Notes: generated by a model not told the origin, from the sequence alone. Shown: positions 34,818-41,657, counted from the first letter of the stretch. The stretch: 59,691 nucleotides of DNA from an uncultured Clostridia bacterium (GCA_947166385.1 CAMVEB010000023.1:1-59691); one strand, 5' to 3'. Numbers and translations: made by a program.

Positions 34818-35252
34818 GTGGCATACAACATTTATTCCCTGCCGGATGTGCGGGCGGTGCTGTCGCATCCGGATATCGGGATGGCGAACCTGCACCAGTG
34901 CGGACGGGGGAAGATGGTGATATCAACGGCCGGCGATCTGACCTCCCATACGATGACGGCAGACGGGTATGTGGTTGTGAACCGTCTGAAATCAACCAGC
35001 GGGCAGATCACGATTGAGGTGCCGCAGAACTCCCTGGGGGACTGGTTCCTGCGGCGGTGGGCCAACTGGCAGAAAGGATGCCGGGACGTGCAGCGGCTGG
35101 CGCTGGGGTCGCTGGTGGTCGAGGACAAGCCGGGGAACTTCAGCATTGTCTGCACTGGGGTGACGCTGCAGAAGATGCCGGACCGCACCTACGACAAAAC
35201 CTCCGGCAACCTGACCTATACCCTCCTCGCGACCACGATTACGGAGCAATAA
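34818..35252 (+). CDS. tail tube protein, copy 1 (DUF3277)
   Basis: 144 residues of the DUF3277 tail-tube family: AYNIYSLPDVRAVLSHPD, then VVNRLKSTSGQITIEVPQNS and RTYDKTSGNLTYTLLATT. It forms the inner tube of the contractile tail. GTG start at 34818, with GGAGGA 8 nt before it. The protein differs from copy 2 at about eight internal positions. Nucleotides are nearly identical at both ends, but in the middle (about codons 45-125) this copy uses G-ending codons (CTG, GTG, CGG, GGG) where copy 2 uses C-ending ones. Confidence 0.82.
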   Translation: MAYNIYSLPDVRAVLSHPDIGMANLHQCGRGKMVISTAGDLTSHTMTADGYVVVNRLKSTSGQITIEVPQNSLGDWFLRRWANWQKGCRDVQRLALGSLVVEDKPGNFSIVCTGVTLQKMPDRTYDKTSGNLTYTLLATTITEQ

Positions 35253-35267
35253 AAAAGTTTGTTCCCC

Positions 35268-35296
35268 TTGAGTTGCAACGGGTAACAAACTATAAT
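35268..35296 (+). promoter_or_regulatory. promoter of small ORF 1
   Basis: TTGAGT (35268-35273), 17-nt spacer, TATAAT (35291-35296). The transcript would begin near 35303 with GCCC-GAAA-GGGC, a GNRA hairpin at its very 5' end. Confidence 0.8.
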
Positions 35297-35374
35297 GGTA
35301 TTGCCCGAAAGGGCCGGGAGTGAACAACAAACGCGCAGGCGGTTGCTCCATCCCTCCGAAAGGAGGTGGTGCGT

Positions 35375-35464
35375 ATGCGTATCACGTTCCATGTCGGACG
35401 GTTTACCGTCACGATCATTGTGAAACGGACTCATACAAAGAATAACCGCCACTCCGACAAGTGA
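35375..35464 (+). CDS. 29-residue peptide, candidate type I toxin, copy 1
   Basis: The peptide starts MRITFHVGRFTVTIIVKR and ends KNNRHSDK: a basic/hydrophobic alternating N-terminal half and a polar tail encoded within the terminator hairpin. The Shine-Dalgarno GGAGG (35362-35366) is paired with CCTCC (35353-35357) across a GAAA loop, so translation should be blocked until the RNA is remodelled. The 3' end overlaps an antisense RNA. Own promoter, sequestered ribosome site and overlapping antisense RNA are hallmarks of type I toxins. I know of no exact family match, and toxicity is inferred only. Confidence 0.65.
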   Translation: MRITFHVGRFTVTIIVKRTHTKNNRHSDK

Positions 35465-35537
35465 CGGTTATCTTGCGGCTCGGCCGCGAATAATTACCCA
35501 ACTTTGAGGAGCTAACCGCGTGCGTGGTTCACTCTTC
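35438..35537 (-). ncRNA. antisense RNA unit 2 (candidate antitoxin)
   Basis: A ~100-nt minus-strand RNA expected to start near 35537 and end at the hairpin over the last codons of small ORF 1 (35442-35471). It is complementary to the ORF's 3' end and 3' UTR. The inner hairpin reads GCGGC-TCG-GCCGC where unit 1 has GCGGT-TTT-ACCGC, a compensatory T-A to C-G change that supports a real fold. Confidence 0.65.
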
Positions 35538-35543
35538 GTTATT

Positions 35544-35572
35544 ATAGTATAGCGATTGGGTCTGCTTGTCAA
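35544..35572 (-). promoter_or_regulatory. promoter of antisense RNA 2
   Basis: TTGACA (35567-35572), 17 nt, TACTAT (35544-35549) on the minus strand. Confidence 0.75.
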
Positions 35573-35604
35573 GCAGATCTGTTTTATTTCGGAGGAATAT
35601 TTAC

Positions 35605-36039
35605 ATGGCATACAACATTTATTCCCTGCCGGATGTGCGGGCGGTGCTGGCGCATCCGGATATCGGGACGGCGAACCTGCACCAGTGCGGACGGGGGAAG
35701 ATGGTGATATCAGCGGCCGGGGATCTGACCTCGCACACGACCACCGCCGACGGCTACGTCGTCGTCAACCGCCTGAAATCCACCAACGGCCAGATCACCC
35801 TCGAGGTCCCCCAGAACTCCCTCGGCGACTGGTTCCTTCGCCGCTGGGCCAACTGGCAGAAGGGCTGCCAGAATGTCCAGCGCCTGGCCCTCGGCTCCCT
35901 CGTCGTCGAGGACAAGCCCGGCAACTTCAGCATCGTCTGCACCGGCGTCACCCTGCAGAAGATGCCCGACCGCACCTACGACAAAACCTCTGGCAATCTG
36001 ACCTATACCCTTCTTGCGACGACGATCACGGAGCAATAA
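35605..36039 (+). CDS. tail tube protein, copy 2 (DUF3277)
   Basis: 144 residues, the second tandem copy, starting with ATG at 35605 behind GGAGGA. Relative to copy 1 it shows only scattered substitutions (for example S16A, M22T, T37A and a few conservative ones), yet codons 45-125 are rewritten almost wholly with synonymous C-ending codons. Both copies look intact and should be translated. Two tube genes could give a mixed tube, or one copy may serve as spare or decoy; function of the duplication is unknown. Confidence 0.82.
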   Translation: MAYNIYSLPDVRAVLAHPDIGTANLHQCGRGKMVISAAGDLTSHTTTADGYVVVNRLKSTNGQITLEVPQNSLGDWFLRRWANWQKGCQNVQRLALGSLVVEDKPGNFSIVCTGVTLQKMPDRTYDKTSGNLTYTLLATTITEQ

Positions 36040-36054
36040 AAAAGTTTGTTCCCC

Positions 36055-36083
36055 TTGAGTTGCAAGGGATAACAAACTATAAT
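36055..36083 (+). promoter_or_regulatory. promoter of small ORF 2
   Basis: TTGAGT (36055-36060), 17 nt, TATAAT (36078-36083), at exactly 787 bp from the first copy. The GCCC-GAAA-GGGC 5' hairpin is kept. Confidence 0.8.
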
Positions 36084-36161
36084 GTTATTGCCCGAAAGGG
36101 CCGGGAGTGAACAACAAACGCGCAGGCGGTTACTCCATCCCTCCGAAAGGAGGTGGTGCGT

Positions 36162-36251
36162 ATGCGTATCACGTTCCATGTCGGACGGTTTACCGTTACG
36201 ATCATTGTGAAACGGACTCATACAAAGAATAACCGCCACTCTGCCAAGTGA
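36162..36251 (+). CDS. 29-residue peptide, candidate type I toxin, copy 2
   Basis: It is identical to copy 1 except for the third-last codon region: it ends KNNRHSAK instead of KNNRHSDK. The sequestering hairpin CCTCC-GAAA-GGAGG precedes ATG 36162. Its 3' end overlaps antisense RNA 3. Conservation of an ORF this short across two copies, despite substitutions elsewhere in the unit, supports real translation. Confidence 0.65.
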   Translation: MRITFHVGRFTVTIIVKRTHTKNNRHSAK

Positions 36252-36324
36252 CGGTTATCTTGCGGCTCGGCCGCAAATAATTCTGTTCAGTTGAGGAGTT
36301 AACCGCGTGCGTGGTTCACTCTTC
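36225..36324 (-). ncRNA. antisense RNA unit 3 (candidate antitoxin)
   Basis: The third unit, ending at the hairpin over small ORF 2 (36229-36258) with the inner hairpin TTGCGGC-TCG-GCCGCAA. Beyond about 36330 sequence identity with the other units is lost, yet a promoter is still present at the same distance. Confidence 0.65.
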
Positions 36325-36330
36325 GTTATT

Positions 36331-36359
36331 ATTGTAAGTTTATTGTGCTTATATGTCAA
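36331..36359 (-). promoter_or_regulatory. promoter of antisense RNA 3, diverged but intact
   Basis: TTGACA (36354-36359), 17 nt, TACAAT (36331-36336). The spacer is unlike that of units 1 and 2, so the two boxes and their spacing seem to be kept by selection. Confidence 0.75.
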
Positions 36360-36378
36360 GCATGAATGAGGGATCAAA

Positions 36379-36774
36379 GTGAGAGAAATCTATAAGACGA
36401 TTGCTATACCGATGGACGGCAAAGAAACGCAGTTTCGCCTGAAAAAGCTGGACGCTTTTTCCGGTGCGGCTTTATTGCGGATGCTGGCCAGGCTGCCGGA
36501 AGCGGAAGAGGGAAAGGATTCGCTGATGGATCTGTTCAGCTGGATCCCGGATCAGGAGTTTAAGGGTCTGATGACGGTCTGCCTGCAGCACGCAGAAGTG
36601 CTGCTGCCGGCGGGATATATGCCGGTGATCACCCAGGGAGAATGGTCGTATCCGGAGCTGCAGTATGATACCGCGGTATGTCTGAAGCTGACGATGGAAG
36701 AGACGCTATGGACGCTGGAAGGTTTTTTCGGCGAAGGGGCCCCGATCTCCCGGACCGGGACCCCGGGTTCATGA
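36379..36774 (+). CDS. tail assembly chaperone, short form (gpG-like)
   Basis: 131 residues (IAIPMDGKETQFRLKKLDAF near the start; ALLRMLARLPEAEEG), placed between the tube and tape measure genes, where tail assembly chaperones always lie. GTG start at 36379 with GAGGG at 7 nt. Near its end, at 36723-36729, codons GGT TTT TTC form a canonical T TTT TTC slippery heptamer, and GC-rich inverted repeats follow. Slipping by -1 would continue into the second frame to give a ~191-residue long form. Confidence 0.75.
   Translation: MREIYKTIAIPMDGKETQFRLKKLDAFSGAALLRMLARLPEAEEGKDSLMDLFSWIPDQEFKGLMTVCLQHAEVLLPAGYMPVITQGEWSYPELQYDTAVCLKLTMEETLWTLEGFFGEGAPISRTGTPGS
36723..36729 (+). promoter_or_regulatory. 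-1 ribosomal frameshift site T TTT TTC
   Basis: X XXY YYZ slippery heptamer in frame with the chaperone gene (codons 115-117). Just downstream, GGGGCCCC and CCCGG/CCGGG repeats can form a stable stem that would pause the ribosome. Confidence 0.7.
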
Positions 36775-36953
36775 TCTGCGAAGCGGTAAACATTGATGAA
36801 TTTGCTTTTCTGCCGGTGGCGATGGGCTTCTGGCAGCAGTATGAGCTATGGGACGGGACGTATACGCTGGATGATCTGCTGGATATCGTGGAGATGATCC
36901 GGGTGAGAAATGAAAATGAGGCTCGGGCATCGGAGGTGATGAACCATCGGTAA
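36730..36953 (+). CDS. tail assembly chaperone, frameshifted extension (gpT-like)
   Basis: This is read in the -1 frame after slippage: RRRGPDLPDRDPGF, then ICEAVNIDEFAFLPVAMGFW, ending MNHR; 74 residues. Trp-rich and acidic, like extensions of long tail chaperones. The internal ATG at 36771 has no ribosome site, which argues for frameshifting and not independent start. The fusion would bind the tape measure protein during tail assembly. Confidence 0.65.
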
Positions 36954-37782
36954 TCAGGAATTTCTCGTATCCTTCGGCGTTGAGATCGATGAGGGCGGAC
37001 TGGACAAGATCCAGGAGGCACTGACCACCAACCGGGAGCTGGCAGAGCAAATGGGTTCCGCGTTTGAAAGCGCCCGGGAAGCGGTGGTTAATTTTTTTGC
37101 CCAGCTATCGGCGTCGCTGGCGGTGGACGGGGCATCGAACCCGCTGAAGAAGATGCAGGAACTGGCGAAAGACGGGATTCAGATCGATTTCGATCTGGAT
37201 ACCAGCAAGGCGAAGAAGAGTCTGGAAGCGTTCCTGAAAGACGCGGAGAAACCGGTCAAGCTCTCCGCCGACGGCGCGGAGATCGAAACGGCCGGCACCA
37301 CCGCCCTGACGAACCTGACCGCTCTTTTCACTTCCACCCTCCTCTCCCTGAAGGCCGACGCCTCCGCCGTCGTGTCCGCCGGGCAGGCGGCGCTGAATCA
37401 GCTGAAGAGCCTCTACGCCTCCACAACCCTGACCCTCAAGGCCCAGGTGCAGACGCAGGGCCAGCCGAAGAATCCGGGCGGCGAAACGCCGGCGGAAACG
37501 CCGCAGGAGACCGGGGCGCCGAAGCTGCCGGGGACGCCGTTTACGAAGCTGCTGGAGGCGAATGGCGGGGGCGGGGCTTTTCCGAAGATGACGGAGCTGA
37601 GGCATACGCTGACGGTCGGCGCCAATGCCGGGCTGCCGAATGCTATGACTACCAATAATTCCAAAAACGTCGAAGCCCCAGTCACCATTACCGTTCAAGC
37701 CAACGGGAATAATGCTGAGGCTATCGGCAAGTCCATATATAACATGACGGAAAGGTATCTGATGAGGACGTTGAGGGGGTAA
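36946..37782 (+). CDS. tape measure protein (short)
   Basis: About 278 residues if it starts at the ATC codon 36946, which lies 8 nt behind GGAGGTG and opens with GNQEFLVSFGVEIDEGG; the first ATG is at 37051 and has no ribosome site. Helical, Ala-rich, with a Pro/Gly-rich centre and an end (GKSIYNMTERYLMRTLRG) typical of tape measure C-termini. Tape measure length sets tail length; this one is far shorter than usual for a contractile phage, perhaps by internal deletion. Codon preference flips from G-ending to C-ending at about 37258 and back near 37445. Confidence 0.6.
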   Translation: MGNQEFLVSFGVEIDEGGLDKIQEALTTNRELAEQMGSAFESAREAVVNFFAQLSASLAVDGASNPLKKMQELAKDGIQIDFDLDTSKAKKSLEAFLKDAEKPVKLSADGAEIETAGTTALTNLTALFTSTLLSLKADASAVVSAGQAALNQLKSLYASTTLTLKAQVQTQGQPKNPGGETPAETPQETGAPKLPGTPFTKLLEANGGGGAFPKMTELRHTLTVGANAGLPNAMTTNNSKNVEAPVTITVQANGNNAEAIGKSIYNMTERYLMRTLRG

Positions 37783-37939
37783 GGGCAGCCCTGTAGCGGT
37801 CATTCCGCACGGCAGCCGGCTCTCGCCTACGCTGCTCGGGGTAGCGGTTCTAAGCTCTGACTTCGCCTGGCGGCTCGTCAATCACTAAGAACCGACGCTC
37901 GCAGAGACTGCCTTTGCGGAACGACCGCACGGGCTGCCT
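37783..37939. repeat. palindromic element, copy 4
   Basis: A full element with arms GGGCAGCCCTGTAGCGGTCA and CGACCGCACGGGCTGCC and the same inner hairpin (CGGTTCTAAG/AAGAACCG). Compared with copy 1, both arms change together: CGACAG/CTGTC becomes CGGCAG/CTGCC, and the neighbouring bases also stay complementary. A purine-rich AAAGGAACCGGGGAACGGAG stretch follows and provides the ribosome site of the next gene. Confidence 0.75.
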
Positions 37940-37992
37940 CAGTTTGTATGTGGGTGAGTTTGTAAAAGGAACCGGGGAACGGAGGAACGGGA

Positions 37993-38502
37993 ATGGCATC
38001 GTCTGCCTATATTTATGTGCCATCTTACGGGTGGACCTATCAGTTCAGCGGGGTTTTGTCGGTGAACCATACTTTGTCGCTGAAGACGGATTCGGATGCG
38101 GAAGCGGCGACGGGAATTGATTATGTCAATGCCGCGAGGAACGCGCCGAACCAGGTGACGCTGGAGATCATTGAATCGGATGTGGGGCATGTGGCCGGGT
38201 GGGCGGCGCGGATGGCGCAGGCGACGGAGGCCCTGAAGCGCAACCGCACCCTCTGCACCGTCTCGACCAAATATTTCACTTACGACTCCATGCTCCTGAC
38301 GGAGTTCACCCTCATCGAGGACGCCACCAGCCAGTCCGGCTGGCAGGGATCTCTGACCTTCACCCAGTTCCGGTCTTCCGCTTCCGGCTCCAAAACCAAC
38401 GACTATTCCTCCTATTCCACGAACGTCGGCAACAGCGGGACGGTTGAGCAGCTGACGTATGAGGAACTGATCGAATACATGCGGAGGAGCGGCCAAATCT
38501 GA
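37993..38502 (+). CDS. tail/baseplate protein (Dit-like position)
   Basis: 169 residues, beta-rich (YIYVPSYGWTYQFSGVLSV near the start; GWQGSLTFTQFRSS later). It lies right after the tape measure, where the distal tail or LysM-type hub-attachment protein is encoded in DUF3383-type myophages. I do not recognise a precise family. GGAGGAACGGGA precedes ATG 37993. The codon preference switches from G-ending to C-ending around 38235. The last base of the stop codon is shared with the next start region. Confidence 0.55.
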   Translation: MASSAYIYVPSYGWTYQFSGVLSVNHTLSLKTDSDAEAATGIDYVNAARNAPNQVTLEIIESDVGHVAGWAARMAQATEALKRNRTLCTVSTKYFTYDSMLLTEFTLIEDATSQSGWQGSLTFTQFRSSASGSKTNDYSSYSTNVGNSGTVEQLTYEELIEYMRRSGQI

Positions 38503-38855
38503 TGTATTACAAGCTTCCTTTGACAGAAGATCCCCGCCAGGTCATGACGGCAGATGTCATGATCGACGGCACCGCCCTGCATGTGCGGTTCGAAGTCCGC
38601 TACCTGTCCGCCATCGACCAATGGGTCATTTCCCTCTGGGACAACTCCAACGGGGAACAATGGATCAACATGATCCCCCTGATCTGCTCCCATGGTTCCA
38701 CCAACGATCTCCTTCAGCCCTTCCGGCATAAAAGGGATGGCGCAGGCCTCGGCTCCCTCCTCGTCCTCCCCGGCATGGACCAGCCTGCCTCCGCCGATCC
38801 CCGCCAGGGCAACCTGACCGAATTCCTCGTGATCTACGGTGATACCTATGCCTGA
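38502..38855 (+). CDS. baseplate plug protein (Pam3 gp18-like)
   Basis: 117 residues. YYKLPLTEDPRQVMTADVMI at the start, then RFEVRYLSAIDQWVISLWDN, is the pattern of the small baseplate plug family defined in the cyanophage Pam3 structure. It would close the tube end inside the baseplate hub. It overlaps the preceding gene by one base and the following by 8 nt. Confidence 0.65.
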   Translation: MYYKLPLTEDPRQVMTADVMIDGTALHVRFEVRYLSAIDQWVISLWDNSNGEQWINMIPLICSHGSTNDLLQPFRHKRDGAGLGSLLVLPGMDQPASADPRQGNLTEFLVIYGDTYA

Positions 38856-39615
38856 TCTTTCCCGCCCGCTGTCCGTCCTCACGGACGGCGAATCTTTTTC
38901 CTCCGGCGTGCATTTCCGCCTGGAAGGGAAAACCGCCATCGGCCTGTTCCCCTCGCTGTTTTTGCTCCAGTGCTGGAATCTCCCGGATCCCGACGCCCTG
39001 AAGCTCTCCCGGGCGAAGAATCTGACCGTCCTGCGCGATGATTCCCGCCTGGCCTTCGGCCGGATCTCGGATGTCTTCCGCCAGACGGTTCCGGAGGGAA
39101 CGATCACGACCGCCGCCTTTTCCCTGGGCCTGGATCTTTGGGAGACCCAGATCTCCGTCTCCATAGAGTCCGGCGCCACCGTCTCCGATACCGTCCGCAG
39201 CCTCCTGACCGCCTCCGGCACCGGCATCTCCCTCCTGTCGATGCCCGGTTCCGATCCAACTCTTTCCCGCGGTCAGTCCTTCTTTGGCCGGGCCGCGGAG
39301 TGCGTGGAAGCAGCGCTTTCCGCCGCTTCCGCCCGCTGCTACCTGACCGCCGCCGGCCTCTGCGTCGTCCCAAAGGATCCGCTGCCGGTCCGCCTCCGCC
39401 TGTCGGAAAAGGATCTGCTGGATCTCCCGGCATACGTGGATGCCGGCCGCAAGGTCATCCTCCGCACGACCGTCACCGGCTTCCAGCCCGGAGAGGAGCT
39501 GGAGCTGCAATATGGCCGCCAGCTGATCCGCGGCCTGATCCTCGAGCGCGCCATTGAAGCCGACAACGTCGACGGCCCCTGGCGCACAGAACTGCTTGTG
39601 GAGGTTCATCTATGA
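38848..39615 (+). CDS. baseplate hub protein
   Basis: 255 residues, beginning PDLSRPLSVLTDGESFSSG. It contains an RVxLxRAKNLTVL-like strand pattern (LKLSRAKNLTVLRDD) and, near the end, VTGFQPGEELELQYG. Size and place (after the plug, before the spike) match the gp27-like hub of minimal contractile tails, which forms the trimer carrying the spike. ATG 38848 is chosen; the GTG at 38839 is an alternative. The stop overlaps the spike start (ATGA). Confidence 0.65.
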   Translation: MPDLSRPLSVLTDGESFSSGVHFRLEGKTAIGLFPSLFLLQCWNLPDPDALKLSRAKNLTVLRDDSRLAFGRISDVFRQTVPEGTITTAAFSLGLDLWETQISVSIESGATVSDTVRSLLTASGTGISLLSMPGSDPTLSRGQSFFGRAAECVEAALSAASARCYLTAAGLCVVPKDPLPVRLRLSEKDLLDLPAYVDAGRKVILRTTVTGFQPGEELELQYGRQLIRGLILERAIEADNVDGPWRTELLVEVHL

Positions 39616-39971
39616 CCGATTCTCTTTCCCATGAAGCCCGCGAGGCCCTGAAGCAGGAGATCTTCTCCTCTCTGCACTGCGCCCTTCCCGGCAAGGTGCT
39701 TTCCTTCGATCCGGACCGCCGGACCGCGGAAATCCAGCCGGCGCTGAAGCTCGGCTCCCTGACCTATCCGCCCCTCCGGGACGTCCCGGTTTTCATGCCG
39801 GTTCCCTTTGATGTCACCCCCGGCGACGCCTGTCTCGTCATCTTCGCGGATATCGATATCGATGCGTGGTTCGCCTCCGGCGAACCGGAAGTCCCGAACT
39901 CCGCCCGTCGGCACGCGCTGTCCGACGGCTTCGCCTTTGTAGGTTGGCATGTGGGAGGATCAAATCCATGA
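39612..39971 (+). CDS. baseplate spike protein (Gp138-like OB domain)
   Basis: 119 residues. An N-terminal helix is followed by an OB-fold stretch (LPGKVLSFDPDRRTAEIQPA, VPVFMPVPFDVTPGDACLVI, IDIDAWFASGEPEVPNSARR) matching Gp138 N-terminal domains of membrane-piercing spikes. The usual C-terminal beta-helix tip is very short here. Overlaps both neighbours by 4 nt. Confidence 0.7.
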   Translation: MTDSLSHEAREALKQEIFSSLHCALPGKVLSFDPDRRTAEIQPALKLGSLTYPPLRDVPVFMPVPFDVTPGDACLVIFADIDIDAWFASGEPEVPNSARRHALSDGFAFVGWHVGGSNP

Positions 39972-40330
39972 AGATACGCCCGGTTGATCAGTATGATGAC
40001 ATCCTGCCGGTGCTCTCCATTTCTGATCTGATCTCCGGCGGCGAAGCCACCGCCCTGCTGGTCAAAGATCGCCTGACGCTCTACACCGGCGAATGGTGGG
40101 AGAACCCGTCCTGGGGCTGTGATATCCTGGATCGCTTCCAGTCCTCCCGCATCACGGAAGCAGACCTGGATACCGTCTCCTCCGCACTCTCCGCCTACGT
40201 CCGCGAAACCAAAGGCGTCCAGGATGTCCAGAACGTCACCTGCATCCTCTCTGGCCGCCAGATCCGCTGGTCCTGCACCGTATTGACAGAGGAGGGAACA
40301 TCGAATGTCGTATTTTCCGCCGTATATTGA
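39968..40330 (+). CDS. baseplate wedge protein (gpW/gp25-like)
   Basis: 120 residues. The order, length and pattern (RLTLYTGEWWENPSWGCDIL, then ADLDTVSSALSAYVRETKGV) match gp25/GPW-like wedge proteins: a structured strand-turn with Trp, then an alpha-beta core. It initiates sheath polymerisation at the baseplate. Overlaps the next gene by 26 nt. Confidence 0.7.
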   Translation: MKIRPVDQYDDILPVLSISDLISGGEATALLVKDRLTLYTGEWWENPSWGCDILDRFQSSRITEADLDTVSSALSAYVRETKGVQDVQNVTCILSGRQIRWSCTVLTEEGTSNVVFSAVY

Positions 40331-41216
40331 CGAAACAGGTCTCCACATGCCGACCTATGAAGATCGCCTTCAGGATCTCACTGAAGCCTACCGTACCATC
40401 TTCGGCCTCCAGGCCATCCTGGATCCCTCCATGCCGGATTACCAGCTCCTCTCTGTCTTTGCCCGTGCCCTGGACGACACATCGGCCTTAGTCCTGCAGT
40501 CCTACAACGCCCGCAACCCGTCCTACGCCACCGGCCACACCCTGGATCTCCTCCTGCCCCAGTACGGCCTGACCCGCCGCCCCGGCGAGACCGACGCCGA
40601 GGTCCGCCGCCGGATCTCGGCCGGCCTGGCCTCCAAGGGCACCTCGATCCCGGACGCGATCTACGCCGCAATTATGAACTGCGAGTACGTGACCCACGCC
40701 AATGTGATCATCAACGACACCGACGCCGCCATGGACGGCATCCCGGCCCACAGCATCGCCGCGGTCGTGAACAGCGGCCGCCTCGATGACATCGCCCAGG
40801 CGATCTACGCCAGGAAGCCCCCGGGCATCTCGACCTACGGCACAACCACCCGCGCCGTCACGGATGACCACGGCGTCAGCCACGATATCCATTTCTCCCG
40901 CCCGACCCGCACCTCCGTCTTCCTGCAGATCACCCTCAAGACCTACACCGGCTTCGACGCCTCCACCGTCGAGCCCCTGATGACCGACGCCCTCCTGGAT
41001 TACGTCAACAACCAGCTGGCCATCGGGGAGGATTTCAACGTCCCCCTCCTGACCGGCCTCCTGTACCAGGCCGCCATGCCGCATATCGACACCTTCGCCG
41101 TGACCGATATCGCCCTATCCTATACCGGCGGCGTCGTTCGCGATAAGATCCCGGCCCCCTACAATGTGAAATGGGTCCTGGCCAACGCCAGCGCCGTTTC
41201 CTATGTTCTGGAGTGA
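40305..41216 (+). CDS. baseplate J-like protein (gp6-like wedge)
   Basis: 303 residues of the Baseplate_J family: YRTIFGLQAILDPSMPDYQL, YATGHTLDLLLPQYGLTRRP, ETDAEVRRRISAGLASKG and ARKPPGISTYGTTT are its usual landmarks. Together with the upstream gp25-like and downstream gpI-like proteins it builds the baseplate wedge. Codons end almost always in C. ATG 40305 follows GAGGGAAC. Confidence 0.88.
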   Translation: MSYFPPYIDETGLHMPTYEDRLQDLTEAYRTIFGLQAILDPSMPDYQLLSVFARALDDTSALVLQSYNARNPSYATGHTLDLLLPQYGLTRRPGETDAEVRRRISAGLASKGTSIPDAIYAAIMNCEYVTHANVIINDTDAAMDGIPAHSIAAVVNSGRLDDIAQAIYARKPPGISTYGTTTRAVTDDHGVSHDIHFSRPTRTSVFLQITLKTYTGFDASTVEPLMTDALLDYVNNQLAIGEDFNVPLLTGLLYQAAMPHIDTFAVTDIALSYTGGVVRDKIPAPYNVKWVLANASAVSYVLE

Positions 41217-41218
41217 AT

Positions 41219-41608
41219 ATGGATTATCTTTCTCTTTTCCCCTCCGCCTCCCGCGGCAAGCCCCGCTTCATGGCCCTCGCCGCCGCGATCCTCCGCCAGA
41301 TCACCGATCTGCAGGCCCTGATTTCCTCCATGGAGTCAGGGTTTTCTGTTGCCTCCGCGGTCGGCATCCAGCTGGATCTCCTGGGCGAGACCTTCCATAT
41401 CCCCCGGCTTCCCGGCCAGACGGATGAGGAATACCAGACATATCTGCAGCAGCGCCTGAAGCTCTACCGCTGGACCGGCATGAATGAGGATGTGGACAAC
41501 GTCCTGCCGGAAAATGTCACGATGTCCGATAACGGCGACGGCACCGTCACTGTGACGCCATCCGACGCCGTGGTACCCGTGCCTGCCGGAATCTCCCGAA
41601 CCCCTTAA
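41219..41608 (+). CDS. baseplate wedge protein (gpI-like, DUF2612)
   Basis: 129 residues. ALAAAILRQITDLQALISSM, GIQLDLLGETFHIPRLPGQT and DEEYQTYLQQRLKLY match DUF2612, the gp53/gpI-like proteins at the end of baseplate operons. In most phages a tail fibre gene follows; here the endolysin comes next, so the receptor-binding protein is missing or unrecognised. Start ATG 41219 overlaps the preceding gene's stop region by a few bases' spacing. Confidence 0.7.
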   Translation: MDYLSLFPSASRGKPRFMALAAAILRQITDLQALISSMESGFSVASAVGIQLDLLGETFHIPRLPGQTDEEYQTYLQQRLKLYRWTGMNEDVDNVLPENVTMSDNGDGTVTVTPSDAVVPVPAGISRTP

Positions 41609-41657
41609 CAGTTCCCGTTCCCCAACTCCGCGATCGCAATGCCAAAGGAGTGACCCC

